DNA from: JADMII01 sp036278595 | GTDB taxonomy: Bacteria; Chloroflexota; Dehalococcoidia; DSTF01; JACRBR01 | Assembly (NCBI GenBank): GCA_036278595.1 | Contig: DASUKS010000194.1 | Location: 1-11,601 of the forward strand | Direction of reading: 5' to 3' | Length of the DNA: 11,601 nucleotides | Shown: positions 1 through 6,156 of the stretch, piece by piece | Layout: every line of letters starts with the position of its first letter | How positions within the stretch are numbered: position 1 is the stretch's first letter | The notes under the pieces: generated by a model | What the model was told of the DNA's origin: nothing | The model's database searches: none | What the model saw: only the letters and a program-made list of their open reading frames with translations | Position numbers and translations under genes: made by a program

Positions 1-365
1 CACGCCGTTTCGCGAGGGAAGCGGAGACAGCCGAAACAGAAGCCATGCGTGCCCACATTATAGGCCGCCCTCTCGGCTGGAGCCGGGACGCGAGCAGCGA
101 GAAGCGGATCCGGCGCGAAGGATTACAGAAGTTGCGGGGCAACCGCTCGCGATCCACCACCCTCGGCGACCGTCGGCCTCCGACCGTCCGTCGGGCCGTC
201 GAAGCGCTATTTGCCGCGCCCACATGTCACACGACTCGCTCGGCCGTCGCCGTCGCTACACTGACGCGCTCCCCTTCCGAGAGCGGCCGGTCGAAGACTC
301 GCCGCGGGAGAGGGGTTAGGTCGGCCGCAGCCCGCTATCCTTTCCGGCGGGGAACCGAGTCAACA
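1..365. other. Gene-free stretch, nothing recognised
   Basis: A plus-strand reading frame is open from position 45 into the methyltransferase, but its residues before position 366 are rich in Arg and Ser and match no family I know, so I read it as chance opening in GC-rich DNA. I found no tRNA, no signature of tmRNA, RNase P RNA or SRP RNA, and no mobile-element end. A small inverted repeat (GTCGG and CCGAC around 3 bases, about 172-184) and a possible -10 hexamer TATCCT at 336-341 are the only local structures. Confidence 0.5.
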
Positions 366-1166
366 ATGCCCGACACCGACGAATCACGCGTCGCCGCCGG
401 CTACGACCTCGTGTACGAGGCCGTTCCGCGCAGCCCCACGCTCGCCCGCATCTGGCGCGAGCACGCATGCGGCCCCGACTACCCCGCCGGCTTCGAGCAC
501 ATCAGCTTCATCACGCTCGATGAGTTGCGAACGTTTGTCAACGACCTGCGGCTCACGCCGGGGTCGCGGCTCATCGACCTCGCCTGCGGGATGGGCGGGC
601 CCGGGCTCTGGGTCGCGCGGGAGGCCGACGCCGAGCTCACGGGCGTCGACGTCTCGGCGGTGGCCGTGGCCGCCGCGTCCGCGCGCGCATGCTCGCTCGG
701 CCTCGACGTCCGCGCGCGGTTCCAGCAGGGGTCGTTCGCCGATACCGGCATCGAGCCCGGCTCAGCCGCCGGCGTGATGAGCGTAGACGCGCTGCAGTAC
801 GCACCCGACAAGCGCGCCGCGCTCGAAGAAGCCGCGCGCATCCTCGCGCCCGGCGGCCGGCTGGTCGTCGCCTGCTTCGAGCTGGAGCCCGAGCGCGTCG
901 CCGGTTTGCCGGTGCTTGGCACCGATCCCGTCGCGGATTATGCCGCGTTGCTCGACGCCGCCGGCTTTGACGCGATGCGCTACGAAGAGACGGACCGCTG
1001 GCTCGAACGCCTCACCGCCGCCTACCAGTCCGCGCTCGATGCCCGCTCCGACCTCATCGCCGAGATGGGCGAGCCGGCGGTGCAGGCGCTCGCCGGCGAG
1101 ATGTCGCTCACCCTGCAACTGAAGCCCTATCGCCGCCGAGTCCTCATCGCCGCCACCAAACGCTAA
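366..1166 (+). CDS. Class I SAM-dependent methyltransferase
   Basis: This 266-residue protein is predicted to transfer a methyl group from S-adenosylmethionine to an unidentified, probably small-molecule, substrate in the cytoplasm. The Rossmann-fold SAM site is visible: motif I LIDLACGMGGPG at residues 69-80, the acidic GVD at 93-95 ending strand 2, the SVDALQYAPD segment of motif III-IV type, and ILAPGGRLVV of the post-motif region. The N-terminal YDLVYE and the length fit the UbiE/sterol-methyltransferase-like branch. I chose ATG 366 because the upstream extension of the frame (from 45) looks non-coding; a GGCGGGGA stretch lies upstream but is far from the ATG. The gene converges on the kinase gene with only 24 bases between them. 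Substrate cannot be told from sequence; membership of the methyltransferase fold is secure. Confidence 0.88.
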   Translation: MPDTDESRVAAGYDLVYEAVPRSPTLARIWREHACGPDYPAGFEHISFITLDELRTFVNDLRLTPGSRLIDLACGMGGPGLWVAREADAELTGVDVSAVAVAAASARACSLGLDVRARFQQGSFADTGIEPGSAAGVMSVDALQYAPDKRAALEEAARILAPGGRLVVACFELEPERVAGLPVLGTDPVADYAALLDAAGFDAMRYEETDRWLERLTAAYQSALDARSDLIAEMGEPAVQALAGEMSLTLQLKPYRRRVLIAATKR

Positions 1167-1187
1167 CACCCTGCCACCTGCGAGCTG
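1167..1187. repeat. Short 7-bp-period tract (3 units)
   Basis: Three degenerate heptamers, CACCCTG, CCACCTG and CGAGCTG, follow directly after the methyltransferase stop codon and almost fill the gap to the convergent kinase gene. The tract is too short to stand alone, but it matches the 7-bp phasing of longer tracts elsewhere in the window. Confidence 0.35.
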
Positions 1188-1190
1188 CCG

Positions 1191-2174
1191 TCAAGTGGCG
1201 GCACGCACAAACCGCTCCCGCACAGCCGATGTCCACCGCGGATCGGACACGCGTTCCAACTCTGCGCGCGTCTCCGCGAAGAACGGCCGCAGGCGCTCGT
1301 TGCCTTCGACCAGGTACGCCCACCATACCCACAGCCCCACGACGCGGCTCTGAAACCACAGCGTCAGCGCGAATTGCACCTCGCCCTCGGCGAGCTGCAC
1401 GTGCCGCCGGTACGCGCCGAGGTACACCTCGAGCAGCGGCGAGTCGAGCAGGCGCGAGAACGACAGCGAGCGCACCAGCTCCCACGCGCGCGCGTCCTCA
1501 TGCCAGATCTCCCAGTCCACGATCCCCGCGACGGCATCGCCGCGGAACAGCACCTGCTGGTCGTGAAAGTCGCCGTGCAGCATCTGGCACGGCAGCGCCG
1601 CGAAGTCCTCCGGCGGACGCACGTCCCATTCCTCAAGCAGCTCGCGCTGGCGTGCGACCGTCTCCCGCACGTCGGCGTCGTCGGGCCGGTCGTCGCAGAT
1701 GCGCAGCAGGTCGTCGAGCAGCCGCAGCGAGTCCGCCTTGTCCCATCGCCGCCGCATGCGCGCCCCGGCGCTCGCGGGATGCGTCGCGAGCGTCGCCTGC
1801 AAACGCCCGTGGGCATCGCCGAGCGAGGCCACGCGCGCAGGCGACAGCGCCCCGCGCTCCCCCGGCTCGCCGTCCACCCACGGGAACAGCGCCCACCGCT
1901 CCGCCCCGTCGATGAAGACCGATCCGCCGTCCTTCGCCTCGACCGGCACGGGCGTCGCGATGCCACGCGCCGCCGCCCACCGCACCAGTTCGTGCTCGCC
2001 GAAGATGCGCTCCGTCTCGAGATTCGCGCGATAGCAGCGAAGAAAGAACCGCCGCCCGCCGGCGGTCACGTCGAAGTTGTGGTTCAGCGTCCCGCCCGGC
2101 ACGCCGCGCACCTCATCGGCCCGCAGACCCCAAGCGCCCAACACGCGCGGCACAGAAGTGATGAGATCGATCAC
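1191..2174 (-). CDS. Phosphotransferase, aminoglycoside/homoserine kinase-like fold
   Basis: A 327-residue kinase-fold protein of the APH/choline kinase/homoserine kinase type II superfamily, which uses ATP to phosphorylate a small molecule; the substrate is not identifiable. Visible are a G-loop-like GGTLNHNFDV at residues 27-36, the strand FFLRCYR at 43-49 where an Arg stands near the usual ATP-binding Lys, the catalytic HGDFHDQQ at 200-207, and the metal-binding IVDWE at 218-222. In the usual HxDxxxxN motif the last position is Asn, while here it is Gln (Q207). I chose GTG 2174; the frame stays open to a TTG at 2210, which would add 12 basic residues and overlap the divergent gene. A TAGCAT hexamer (2188-2193 on this strand) lies just upstream of the GTG. 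Resistance activity should not be assumed from the fold. Confidence 0.8.
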   Translation of the reverse strand: MIDLITSVPRVLGAWGLRADEVRGVPGGTLNHNFDVTAGGRRFFLRCYRANLETERIFGEHELVRWAAARGIATPVPVEAKDGGSVFIDGAERWALFPWVDGEPGERGALSPARVASLGDAHGRLQATLATHPASAGARMRRRWDKADSLRLLDDLLRICDDRPDDADVRETVARQRELLEEWDVRPPEDFAALPCQMLHGDFHDQQVLFRGDAVAGIVDWEIWHEDARAWELVRSLSFSRLLDSPLLEVYLGAYRRHVQLAEGEVQFALTLWFQSRVVGLWVWWAYLVEGNERLRPFFAETRAELERVSDPRWTSAVRERFVRAAT

Positions 2175-2187
2175 CGGCGCACGGCGG

Positions 2188-2197
2188 ATGCTACGCT
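2188..2197. promoter_or_regulatory. Overlapping divergent -10 hexamers
   Basis: On the plus strand TACGCT (2192-2197) ends 7 bases before the ATG at 2205. On the minus strand TAGCAT (2188-2193) faces the kinase gene and would place its transcript start within about 10 bases of GTG 2174. The two TANNNT hexamers share the TA at 2192-2193. I see no good -35 element for either, so this is a candidate only. Confidence 0.35.
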
Positions 2198-2204
2198 TGG
2201 TGCG

Positions 2205-2474
2205 ATGCAACGCATCTCAAAGGACGACTGGGCGAAACTGGAAGATCTGGCCTGGGAGTGGGATCCCATCGGCGTTCCTCGGAACCAATTCACCACCGGC
2301 GAGTACGACTGTATCGTTGAAGCCGTAGTCCCGCTTCTTCAACGAGGGTGTAGCGTTGATGAAATCGTCAAGCACTTCGACAGCTTCTTCCCCGAGCACT
2401 TCGGTCTCCCTAATCAACCCGGATGCGTCGAGTTCGCGCAGGCGGCTATCGGCTGGTGGCGCGAATGGAGATGA
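2205..2474 (+). CDS. Small WDPIG protein, DUF1871-like (uncharacterised)
   Basis: An 89-residue acidic cytoplasmic protein of unknown function. It has the pattern WDPIGV (residues 19-24), EYDCIV (33-38), then a predicted amphipathic helix and a FGLPNQP turn. This arrangement (aromatic-rich helix, WDPIG, 8-10 residues, EYD) recalls the DUF1871 family, but I recognise it only by motif style. Start ATG 2205 is the first Met of the compact domain; the much longer open frame upstream is a shadow of the kinase gene. No Shine-Dalgarno sequence precedes it, while a TANNNT hexamer ends 7 bases upstream, which fits a leaderless transcript. Third-position GC is visibly lower than in neighbouring genes, so recent acquisition is possible. 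It has no membrane segment or signal peptide. Confidence 0.68.
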   Translation: MQRISKDDWAKLEDLAWEWDPIGVPRNQFTTGEYDCIVEAVVPLLQRGCSVDEIVKHFDSFFPEHFGLPNQPGCVEFAQAAIGWWREWR

Positions 2475-2523
2475 AGCGGTAACAGTCCATCTTCTGATCG
2501 TCCATCCTCCCGCATGGTCGCGA

Positions 2524-2558
2524 TCCAGCTTCGAGCCTCCAGCTTCCAGCTTCCGCGC
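2524..2558. repeat. 7-bp tandem tract, unit TCCAGCT
   Basis: Five consecutive 7-base units in register: three exact or near copies of TCCAGCT, one TCGAGCC and one TCCGCGC. It lies in the gap between the WDPIG gene and the 3' end of serS. It has no coding or hairpin explanation that I can see. Confidence 0.6.
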
Positions 2559-2573
2559 GAAGCGCCGCCGCCC

Positions 2574-2594
2574 CTACTTCCTGCTTCCTCACTC
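2574..2594. repeat. 7-bp tandem tract, unit CTRCTTC
   Basis: Three units in register, CTACTTC, CTGCTTC and CTCACTC. The last unit overlaps the serS stop codon (2589-2591). Same period as the neighbouring tract at 2524-2558 but a different unit. Confidence 0.4.
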
Positions 2595-3878
2595 CAACCG
2601 CCCGTCATCGGCGCCGCGAATGACGCCGACGCCGCCCATCCACGGCAGCAGCACCTCCGGCACCTCGATCGTGCCATCGGGCCGCTGGTAGGTCTCCATC
2701 ACCGCGATCATCGTGCGGGGCAGCGCCAGGCCCGAGCCGTTCAGCGTGTGCACCAGCTCCGGACGCCCGCCGGGCTCGCGACGGAAGCGGATGTTCGCCC
2801 GCCGCGCCTGGAAGTCGGTGCAGTTGCTCACCGACGAGATCTCCAGCCACTCGCCGACGCCCGGCGCCCATGCCTCCAGGTCGTACGTCTTCGCGGCGTT
2901 GAACCCCAGGTCCGCCGTGCAGATCTCCACCACCCGGTACGTCAGCCCGAGCGCGCGGCACACGTCCTTCGCGTCGTCGAGCATCGACTCCAGCTCGGCC
3001 GGCGAGTCCTCCGGCGCGCAGAACTTATACATCTCCACCTTGTCGAACTGGTGCCCGCGCTTGATGCCGCGCACGTCGCGCCCCGCGCTCATCTTCTCCC
3101 GGCGGAAGCACGGCGTGTACGCGACGTAGTGCAGCGGCACCTGCTCCGGCTCCAGGATCTCGTCCGCGTGGAGATTCGTCAGCGGCACCTCCGCCGTCGG
3201 CACGAACCAGAAGTCCTCTTCCGCATCGTGGTAGAGGTTGTCGCGGAACTTCGGCAGCTGCCCTGACCGCCACATCGTCTCTTCCTTGACCATCGCCGGG
3301 AGGTACATCTCCTTGTACCCGTGCCGGTCGATGTGCAGCTCGAGCATGAAGGCGATGAGCGCGCGCTGCAGCCGCGCCCCCGCGCCTTCGAGCACGTAGA
3401 AGCGGCTGCCCGAAAGCTTCACGCCGCGGTCGAAGTCGATGATCCCCAGCGCTTCGCCCAGCTCCCAGTGCGGCTTCTGCCACTCCGCGCGCGAAGCCTC
3501 ACCCGACTGCTCGCCGACCGCGTTGTCATCCTCGCTCTCGCCGTACGGCACCGAGGCATCCGGCAGGTTCGGGATCTCCATCACGAGCGACTGCAGCCGT
3601 TCTTCGGCGTCGCGAAGCCGCGGCGTCAGCTCGTCCAGCTTCATCGACACGCCCTTCACGGCATCGATCATCCGCTGGCGCTCGTCCTTGTCCTTCGCCG
3701 CGCCAATCTGTTTGCTCGCGGCGTTCTGCTCCGCCCGCAGCCGCTCCGTCTCCGACATCACGTCGCGACGCCGCACATCGAGCTCGAGCACCTCGTCGAG
3801 CGGCGCCTCCGTGTGCCGTGCGGACAGCGCCTTCCGGACCACCTCCGGCTGCTCGCGGATCAACTGCAAACTCAACAT
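2589..3878 (-). CDS. serS: Seryl-tRNA synthetase
   Basis: This class II aminoacyl-tRNA synthetase charges tRNA(Ser) (and tRNA(Sec) where present) with serine through a seryl-adenylate, acting as a cytoplasmic homodimer. The 429-residue length is normal for the bacterial enzyme. The N-terminal MLSLQLIREQPEVVRKAL and the charged helices at about 30-100 are the tRNA-binding coiled-coil arm. The catalytic core carries TAEVPLTN, the motif 2 region CFRREKMSAGRDVRG followed by HQFDKVEM, the NCTDFQARR segment, and motif 3 NGSGLALPRTMIAVMET near the end. ATG 3878 is the only sensible start, because the family begins with exactly this segment. There is no Shine-Dalgarno sequence; TATCCT lies 6 bases upstream, so a leaderless transcript is likely. 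The motif 2 loop EKMSAGRDVRG differs from the common EAGSAGRDTRG but is a known type of variation. Confidence 0.97.
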   Translation of the reverse strand: MLSLQLIREQPEVVRKALSARHTEAPLDEVLELDVRRRDVMSETERLRAEQNAASKQIGAAKDKDERQRMIDAVKGVSMKLDELTPRLRDAEERLQSLVMEIPNLPDASVPYGESEDDNAVGEQSGEASRAEWQKPHWELGEALGIIDFDRGVKLSGSRFYVLEGAGARLQRALIAFMLELHIDRHGYKEMYLPAMVKEETMWRSGQLPKFRDNLYHDAEEDFWFVPTAEVPLTNLHADEILEPEQVPLHYVAYTPCFRREKMSAGRDVRGIKRGHQFDKVEMYKFCAPEDSPAELESMLDDAKDVCRALGLTYRVVEICTADLGFNAAKTYDLEAWAPGVGEWLEISSVSNCTDFQARRANIRFRREPGGRPELVHTLNGSGLALPRTMIAVMETYQRPDGTIEVPEVLLPWMGGVGVIRGADDGRLE

Positions 3879-3884
3879 GGCGTC

Positions 3885-3890
3885 AGGATA
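3885..3890 (-). promoter_or_regulatory. -10 hexamer of serS, leaderless spacing
   Basis: TATCCT on the minus strand ends 6 bases before the serS ATG. That spacing would put the transcript start at or within a base or two of the start codon, consistent with the absence of a ribosome-binding site. The -35 position would fall in a purine-rich 7-bp tract and shows no TTGACA-like match. Confidence 0.45.
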
Positions 3891-3892
3891 CC

Positions 3893-3927
3893 GAGGAGTG
3901 AGGTGAGAGGAGAGAGGAGTGAGAGGG
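3893..3927. repeat. 7-bp tandem tract, unit GAGGAGT
   Basis: Five units in register. The consensus is GAGGAGT with variants GAGGTGA, GAGGAGA and GAGAGGG. On the opposite strand it reads ACTCCTC, close in style to the TCGCTCC tract at 4060-4094, so the two are roughly inverted around the middle of the intergenic region. It covers the expected -35 position of serS. Confidence 0.6.
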
Positions 3928-3928
3928 G

Positions 3929-3969
3929 TTCACAGTTCATAGTTCACAGTTTGAGTTCATAGTGAATAG
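3929..3969. repeat. 7-bp tandem tract, unit TTCAYAG
   Basis: Six units in register: TTCACAG and TTCATAG alternate, one unit is shortened to TTTGAG, and the last is TGAATAG. This is the clearest of the tracts and is AT-rich, unlike the surrounding DNA. Because 7 is not a multiple of 3, its TAG triplets fall into different reading frames. Confidence 0.7.
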
Positions 3970-3997
3970 TGTCCGCTGTGCCCGGGACATCGCTGGG

Positions 3998-4024
3998 CCA
4001 ACATCCAACCGCCACATCCAACAT
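3998..4024. repeat. 7-bp tandem tract, unit CCAACAT
   Basis: Four units: CCAACAT, CCAACCG, a 6-base CCACAT, and CCAACAT again. A related unit, CCAACCT, recurs about 2.9 kb away at 6891-6921. Confidence 0.6.
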
Positions 4025-4059
4025 CGGTCCTACGCGTGCAGAATCTCGTGCGCCGGACC

Positions 4060-4120
4060 TCGCTCGTCGCTCCTATCTCCTCGCTCCTCCGCCGCGCCCT
4101 CCAGCCTTCCTCCTACCTTC
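4060..4120. repeat. 7-bp tandem tracts, unit TCGCTCC then YNCCTCC-like
   Basis: Five units in register at 4060-4094 (TCGCTCG, TCGCTCC, TATCTCC, TCGCTCC, TCCGCCG). After a 5-base gap, three looser units follow at 4100-4120 (TCCAGCC, TTCCTCC, TACCTTC). The second part resembles the tracts downstream of serS. Confidence 0.5.
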
Positions 4121-4212
4121 AAGCGCCCGCGCACGCGGCGCGCTTGTCCCGCGCCCGCCCATCTCCGATACTGAAGGCGCGCCGGATACCACGGCGCCTT
4201 CGCATTTGTATC

Positions 4213-4217
4213 GGGAG
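4213..4217 (+). promoter_or_regulatory. Ribosome-binding site deciding the coaE start
   Basis: GGGAG lies 6 bases before GTG 4224 and supports that start over the longer open frame upstream. Confidence 0.6.
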
Positions 4218-4223
4218 TCCCAC

Positions 4224-4850
4224 GTGACCACGGTCATCGGCCTCACCGGCGGCATCGCCAGCGGGAAGTCCGTCGTCCGCGAAATGCTGGAGCGCCACGG
4301 CGCCTACGTCATCGATGCCGACAAGGTCGGCCACGAGGCCTACGCGCCCGGCAGCGACTGCTACCACGCCGTCATCGCCGCCTTCGGCGAGGACATCGTC
4401 GGCCACGACGGCCAGATCGACCGCAAGGCGCTCGGCGCGAAGGTCTTCGCCGACCGCGCGCACCGCAAGCGGCTCGAAGGCATCGTCTGGCCGTGGATGC
4501 GGCACGTCATGGAGGCGCGCCTCGAGACCCTGCGCGTGGAAGGCACGCCGGTCGTCGTGCTCGAAGCCGCGGTGCTGATCGAGGCGAACTGGCAGCCGCT
4601 TGTCGACGAGGTCTGGGCCGTCATCGCGCCGCCCGACCTCGCCCGCGAGCGCATCATGGAGCGCAACGGCCTCTCGGCCGAACACGCCGAGGCGCGCATC
4701 AACGCACAGCTCACGAACGAAGAGCGCGCTGACCACGCGCAGGTGATCATCGAGAACAGCGGCACGATCGAGCAGCTCCAGCGCCGCGTCGACGATGAGT
4801 GGAAGCGGCTCGAGCTGCAGCCGCAGGGCTCCGGACGGAGGGACGCATGA
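4224..4850 (+). CDS. coaE: Dephospho-CoA kinase
   Basis: The 208-residue enzyme phosphorylates the 3'-hydroxyl of dephospho-CoA with ATP, the last step of coenzyme A synthesis, in the cytoplasm. It has the family P-loop GLTGGIASGKS at residues 6-16, followed by VIDADKVGHEAY of the substrate-binding region, the lid-type RIMERNGLS segment, and the C-terminal NAQLTNEERADHAQVIIENSGT pattern typical of CoaE. The GTG start gives exactly the family N-terminus and has a GGGAG ribosome-binding site 6 bases upstream. Its TGA overlaps the ATG of the next gene (ATGA at 4847-4850), so CoaE and the AAA+ ATPase should be made from one transcript with coupled translation. CoaE is often beside polA or mutM in other bacteria; neither is seen here. 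Confidence 0.95.
   Translation: MTTVIGLTGGIASGKSVVREMLERHGAYVIDADKVGHEAYAPGSDCYHAVIAAFGEDIVGHDGQIDRKALGAKVFADRAHRKRLEGIVWPWMRHVMEARLETLRVEGTPVVVLEAAVLIEANWQPLVDEVWAVIAPPDLARERIMERNGLSAEHAEARINAQLTNEERADHAQVIIENSGTIEQLQRRVDDEWKRLELQPQGSGRRDA
4837..4842 (+). promoter_or_regulatory. Ribosome-binding site of the AAA+ ATPase gene
   Basis: GGAGGG inside the last codons of coaE, 4 bases before ATG 4847. It is strong and well placed, so the ATPase can also initiate independently of coupling. Confidence 0.65.
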
Positions 4851-5758
4851 CGATCGAGGAGCAGACCCAGGTCGAAGAGGACGCCGGCTACCGCCAGTAC
4901 GCCATCGAGGAGTACCACCCACACGTCGAGCCGTACTACGTGCCGACGGGCGACGAGATCGAGCTCTTCGAAGCCGCCTTCGAGTCGAAGATCCCCGTGC
5001 TCCTCAAGGGCCCGACCGGCTGCGGCAAGACGCGCTTCGTCGAGTACATGGCATGGCGCCTCGGCCGCCCGCTGACCATCATCAAGGGCGGCAAGGACGA
5101 CGCGAAGGCCGAGCGCACCGAAGCGCTGCCGCTCGTCACCGTCGCCTGCCACGAAGACCTGACCGCGAGCGACCTCGTCGGCCGCTACCTGCTCGAAGGC
5201 GACGAGACGCGCTGGATCGATGGTCCCCTCACCCGTGCGGTCAAGGCCGGCGCCATCTGCTATCTCGACGAGGTCGTCGAGGCGCGCAAGGACACCACCG
5301 TCCTCATCCACCCCCTCACCGACCACCGCCGCGTGCTGCCCATCGAAAAGCGCGGCCAGATCGTCGAAGCGCGCGAGGGTTTCCTGCTCGTCATCTCGTA
5401 CAACCCGGGCTACCAGAGCGCGCTCAAGGACCTCAAGCACAGCACGCGCCAGCGCTTCATCTCGCTCGAATTCACCCACCCGCGCAAGGAGCTCGAGGCG
5501 AAGATCATCGCGCACGAGAGCGGCGTCAACGAAGAGACGGCGTCGGATCTGGCCAAGCTCGGCGAGAAGGTGCGCAACCTGCGCGAGCACGGACTGAGCG
5601 AGGGCGTCTCGACGCGCCTGCTCGTCTACACGGGCAAGCTGATCCAGAAGGGCATCCCGCCCCGCCGCGCCTGCCAGGTCGGCGTCGTCTGGGCCCTCAC
5701 CGACGACCAGGACGTCCAGCGCTCAATCGAAGAAGTCGCCAGCTCCATCTTCGAGTAG
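4847..5758 (+). CDS. AAA+ ATPase of the CbbQ/NorQ/NirQ (MoxR) family
   Basis: This 303-residue ATPase belongs to the MoxR-type chaperones that, with a von Willebrand factor A partner (CbbO or NorD), activate metalloenzymes such as Rubisco or nitric oxide reductase. Motifs seen are Walker A GPTGCGKT (55-62), the family signature CHEDLTASDLVGRYLL (101-116), Walker B ICYLDE followed by VVEARKD (137-149), the sensor region SYNPGYQS, the arginine-finger type STRQRF, and the C-terminal helical lid STRLLVYTGKLI. No VWA partner, Rubisco or NO reductase gene is in the window. Residues about 77-97 (IIKGGKDDAKAE and following) appear to be an extra insertion between strand 2 and the CHEDL signature, which usually follows GRPL directly. 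The start is fixed by the ATGA overlap and GGAGGG. The family is secure; the client is unknown. Confidence 0.88.
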   Translation: MTIEEQTQVEEDAGYRQYAIEEYHPHVEPYYVPTGDEIELFEAAFESKIPVLLKGPTGCGKTRFVEYMAWRLGRPLTIIKGGKDDAKAERTEALPLVTVACHEDLTASDLVGRYLLEGDETRWIDGPLTRAVKAGAICYLDEVVEARKDTTVLIHPLTDHRRVLPIEKRGQIVEAREGFLLVISYNPGYQSALKDLKHSTRQRFISLEFTHPRKELEAKIIAHESGVNEETASDLAKLGEKVRNLREHGLSEGVSTRLLVYTGKLIQKGIPPRRACQVGVVWALTDDQDVQRSIEEVASSIFE

Positions 5759-5796
5759 CTCCGTCTGACGAGCCGAACGAAAACGTGAGCGGCGGC

Positions 5797-6156
5797 CTAT
5801 GGGCGCGGTGCCTGTCGCTCTGCCGTCCACTCGAACAGCGCATCGACGATAGCGTTCAAGGCGCGGAGTTCCTGCGCCTCGTTCAGCTCGCCCGCATCGA
5901 GCGCGTCGAGGTACGCGATGAGCAGCGGTCGCATCCGCGCTTCCATCTCGTCCAGCGCAGCATGGGTCATCGATGCCTGGTCACGAAGGTTCTCAGCGTC
6001 CCACTGATCTTCGAGGATGCGGAGGACACGCGTGATGACGAAGAGGCCAAGTCGGTGCTACGAATTCCACGACGCTTCGAAGGAGAGGTTGGCCGCGGCG
6101 CGAAGATTATCGACGAGGAACGGCCGGCGCAGCAGCCGCTTCAGCTCTTCCAGCAA
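5797..6156 (-). pseudogene. Small gene behind pyrE with one in-frame TAG (broken or recoded)
   Basis: On the minus strand a frame runs from TTG 6156 (overlapping the pyrE end by 50 bases) to TAG 5797-5799 with one internal stop, TAG at 6058-6060. Both halves look coding: almost every third base is G or C. The translated halves, LLEELKRLLRRPFLVDNL before and LRILEDQWDAENLRDQ after, read as one helical, charged protein of about 119 residues. The codon TAG is one base from CAG (Gln). The part from ATG 5970 could be translated alone as a 57-residue protein (MTHAALDEMEARMRPLL and on). I do not recognise the family. The alternatives are two separate small genes, a true nonsense mutation, an assembly error, or suppression of the amber codon. 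Confidence 0.5.

Larger units (their letters stand above)
3879..4223. other. Divergent serS/coaE intergenic region, repeat-filled
   Basis: This 345-base gap separates two divergently transcribed housekeeping genes. It consists mostly of four or five short tandem tracts with a 7-bp period (described separately), with the serS -10 hexamer at one end and the coaE ribosome-binding site at the other. The open frame upstream of coaE (from 3969) runs through these tracts and is not credible as protein. I see no tRNA, riboswitch or T-box structure. Confidence 0.6.

Noticed and set aside
45..365. N-terminal extension of the methyltransferase frame by 107 residues
   Set aside because: The residues are Arg/Ser-rich with no domain, the family N-terminus begins at the ATG at 366, and open frames by chance are common in DNA this GC-rich.
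1191..2174. Antibiotic resistance gene
   Set aside because: The fold is shared with many metabolic kinases, no resistance subfamily signature is visible, and no mobile element surrounds it.
1374..2204. Long plus-strand frame running into the small WDPIG gene
   Set aside because: It lies antisense to the kinase gene and its translation is rich in Arg, Pro and His as expected of a shadow frame; only the part from 2205 looks like protein.
3929..4024. CRISPR array or phage attachment site
   Set aside because: The units are 6-7 bases with no spacers, the repeats differ between tracts, and no cas gene, integrase or tRNA is nearby.
4361..5590. 409-residue minus-strand frame opposite coaE and the ATPase gene
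   Set aside because: Its translation is a mirror of the two well-supported plus-strand genes, with Asp/Leu/Ala-rich low-complexity sequence and no family match.
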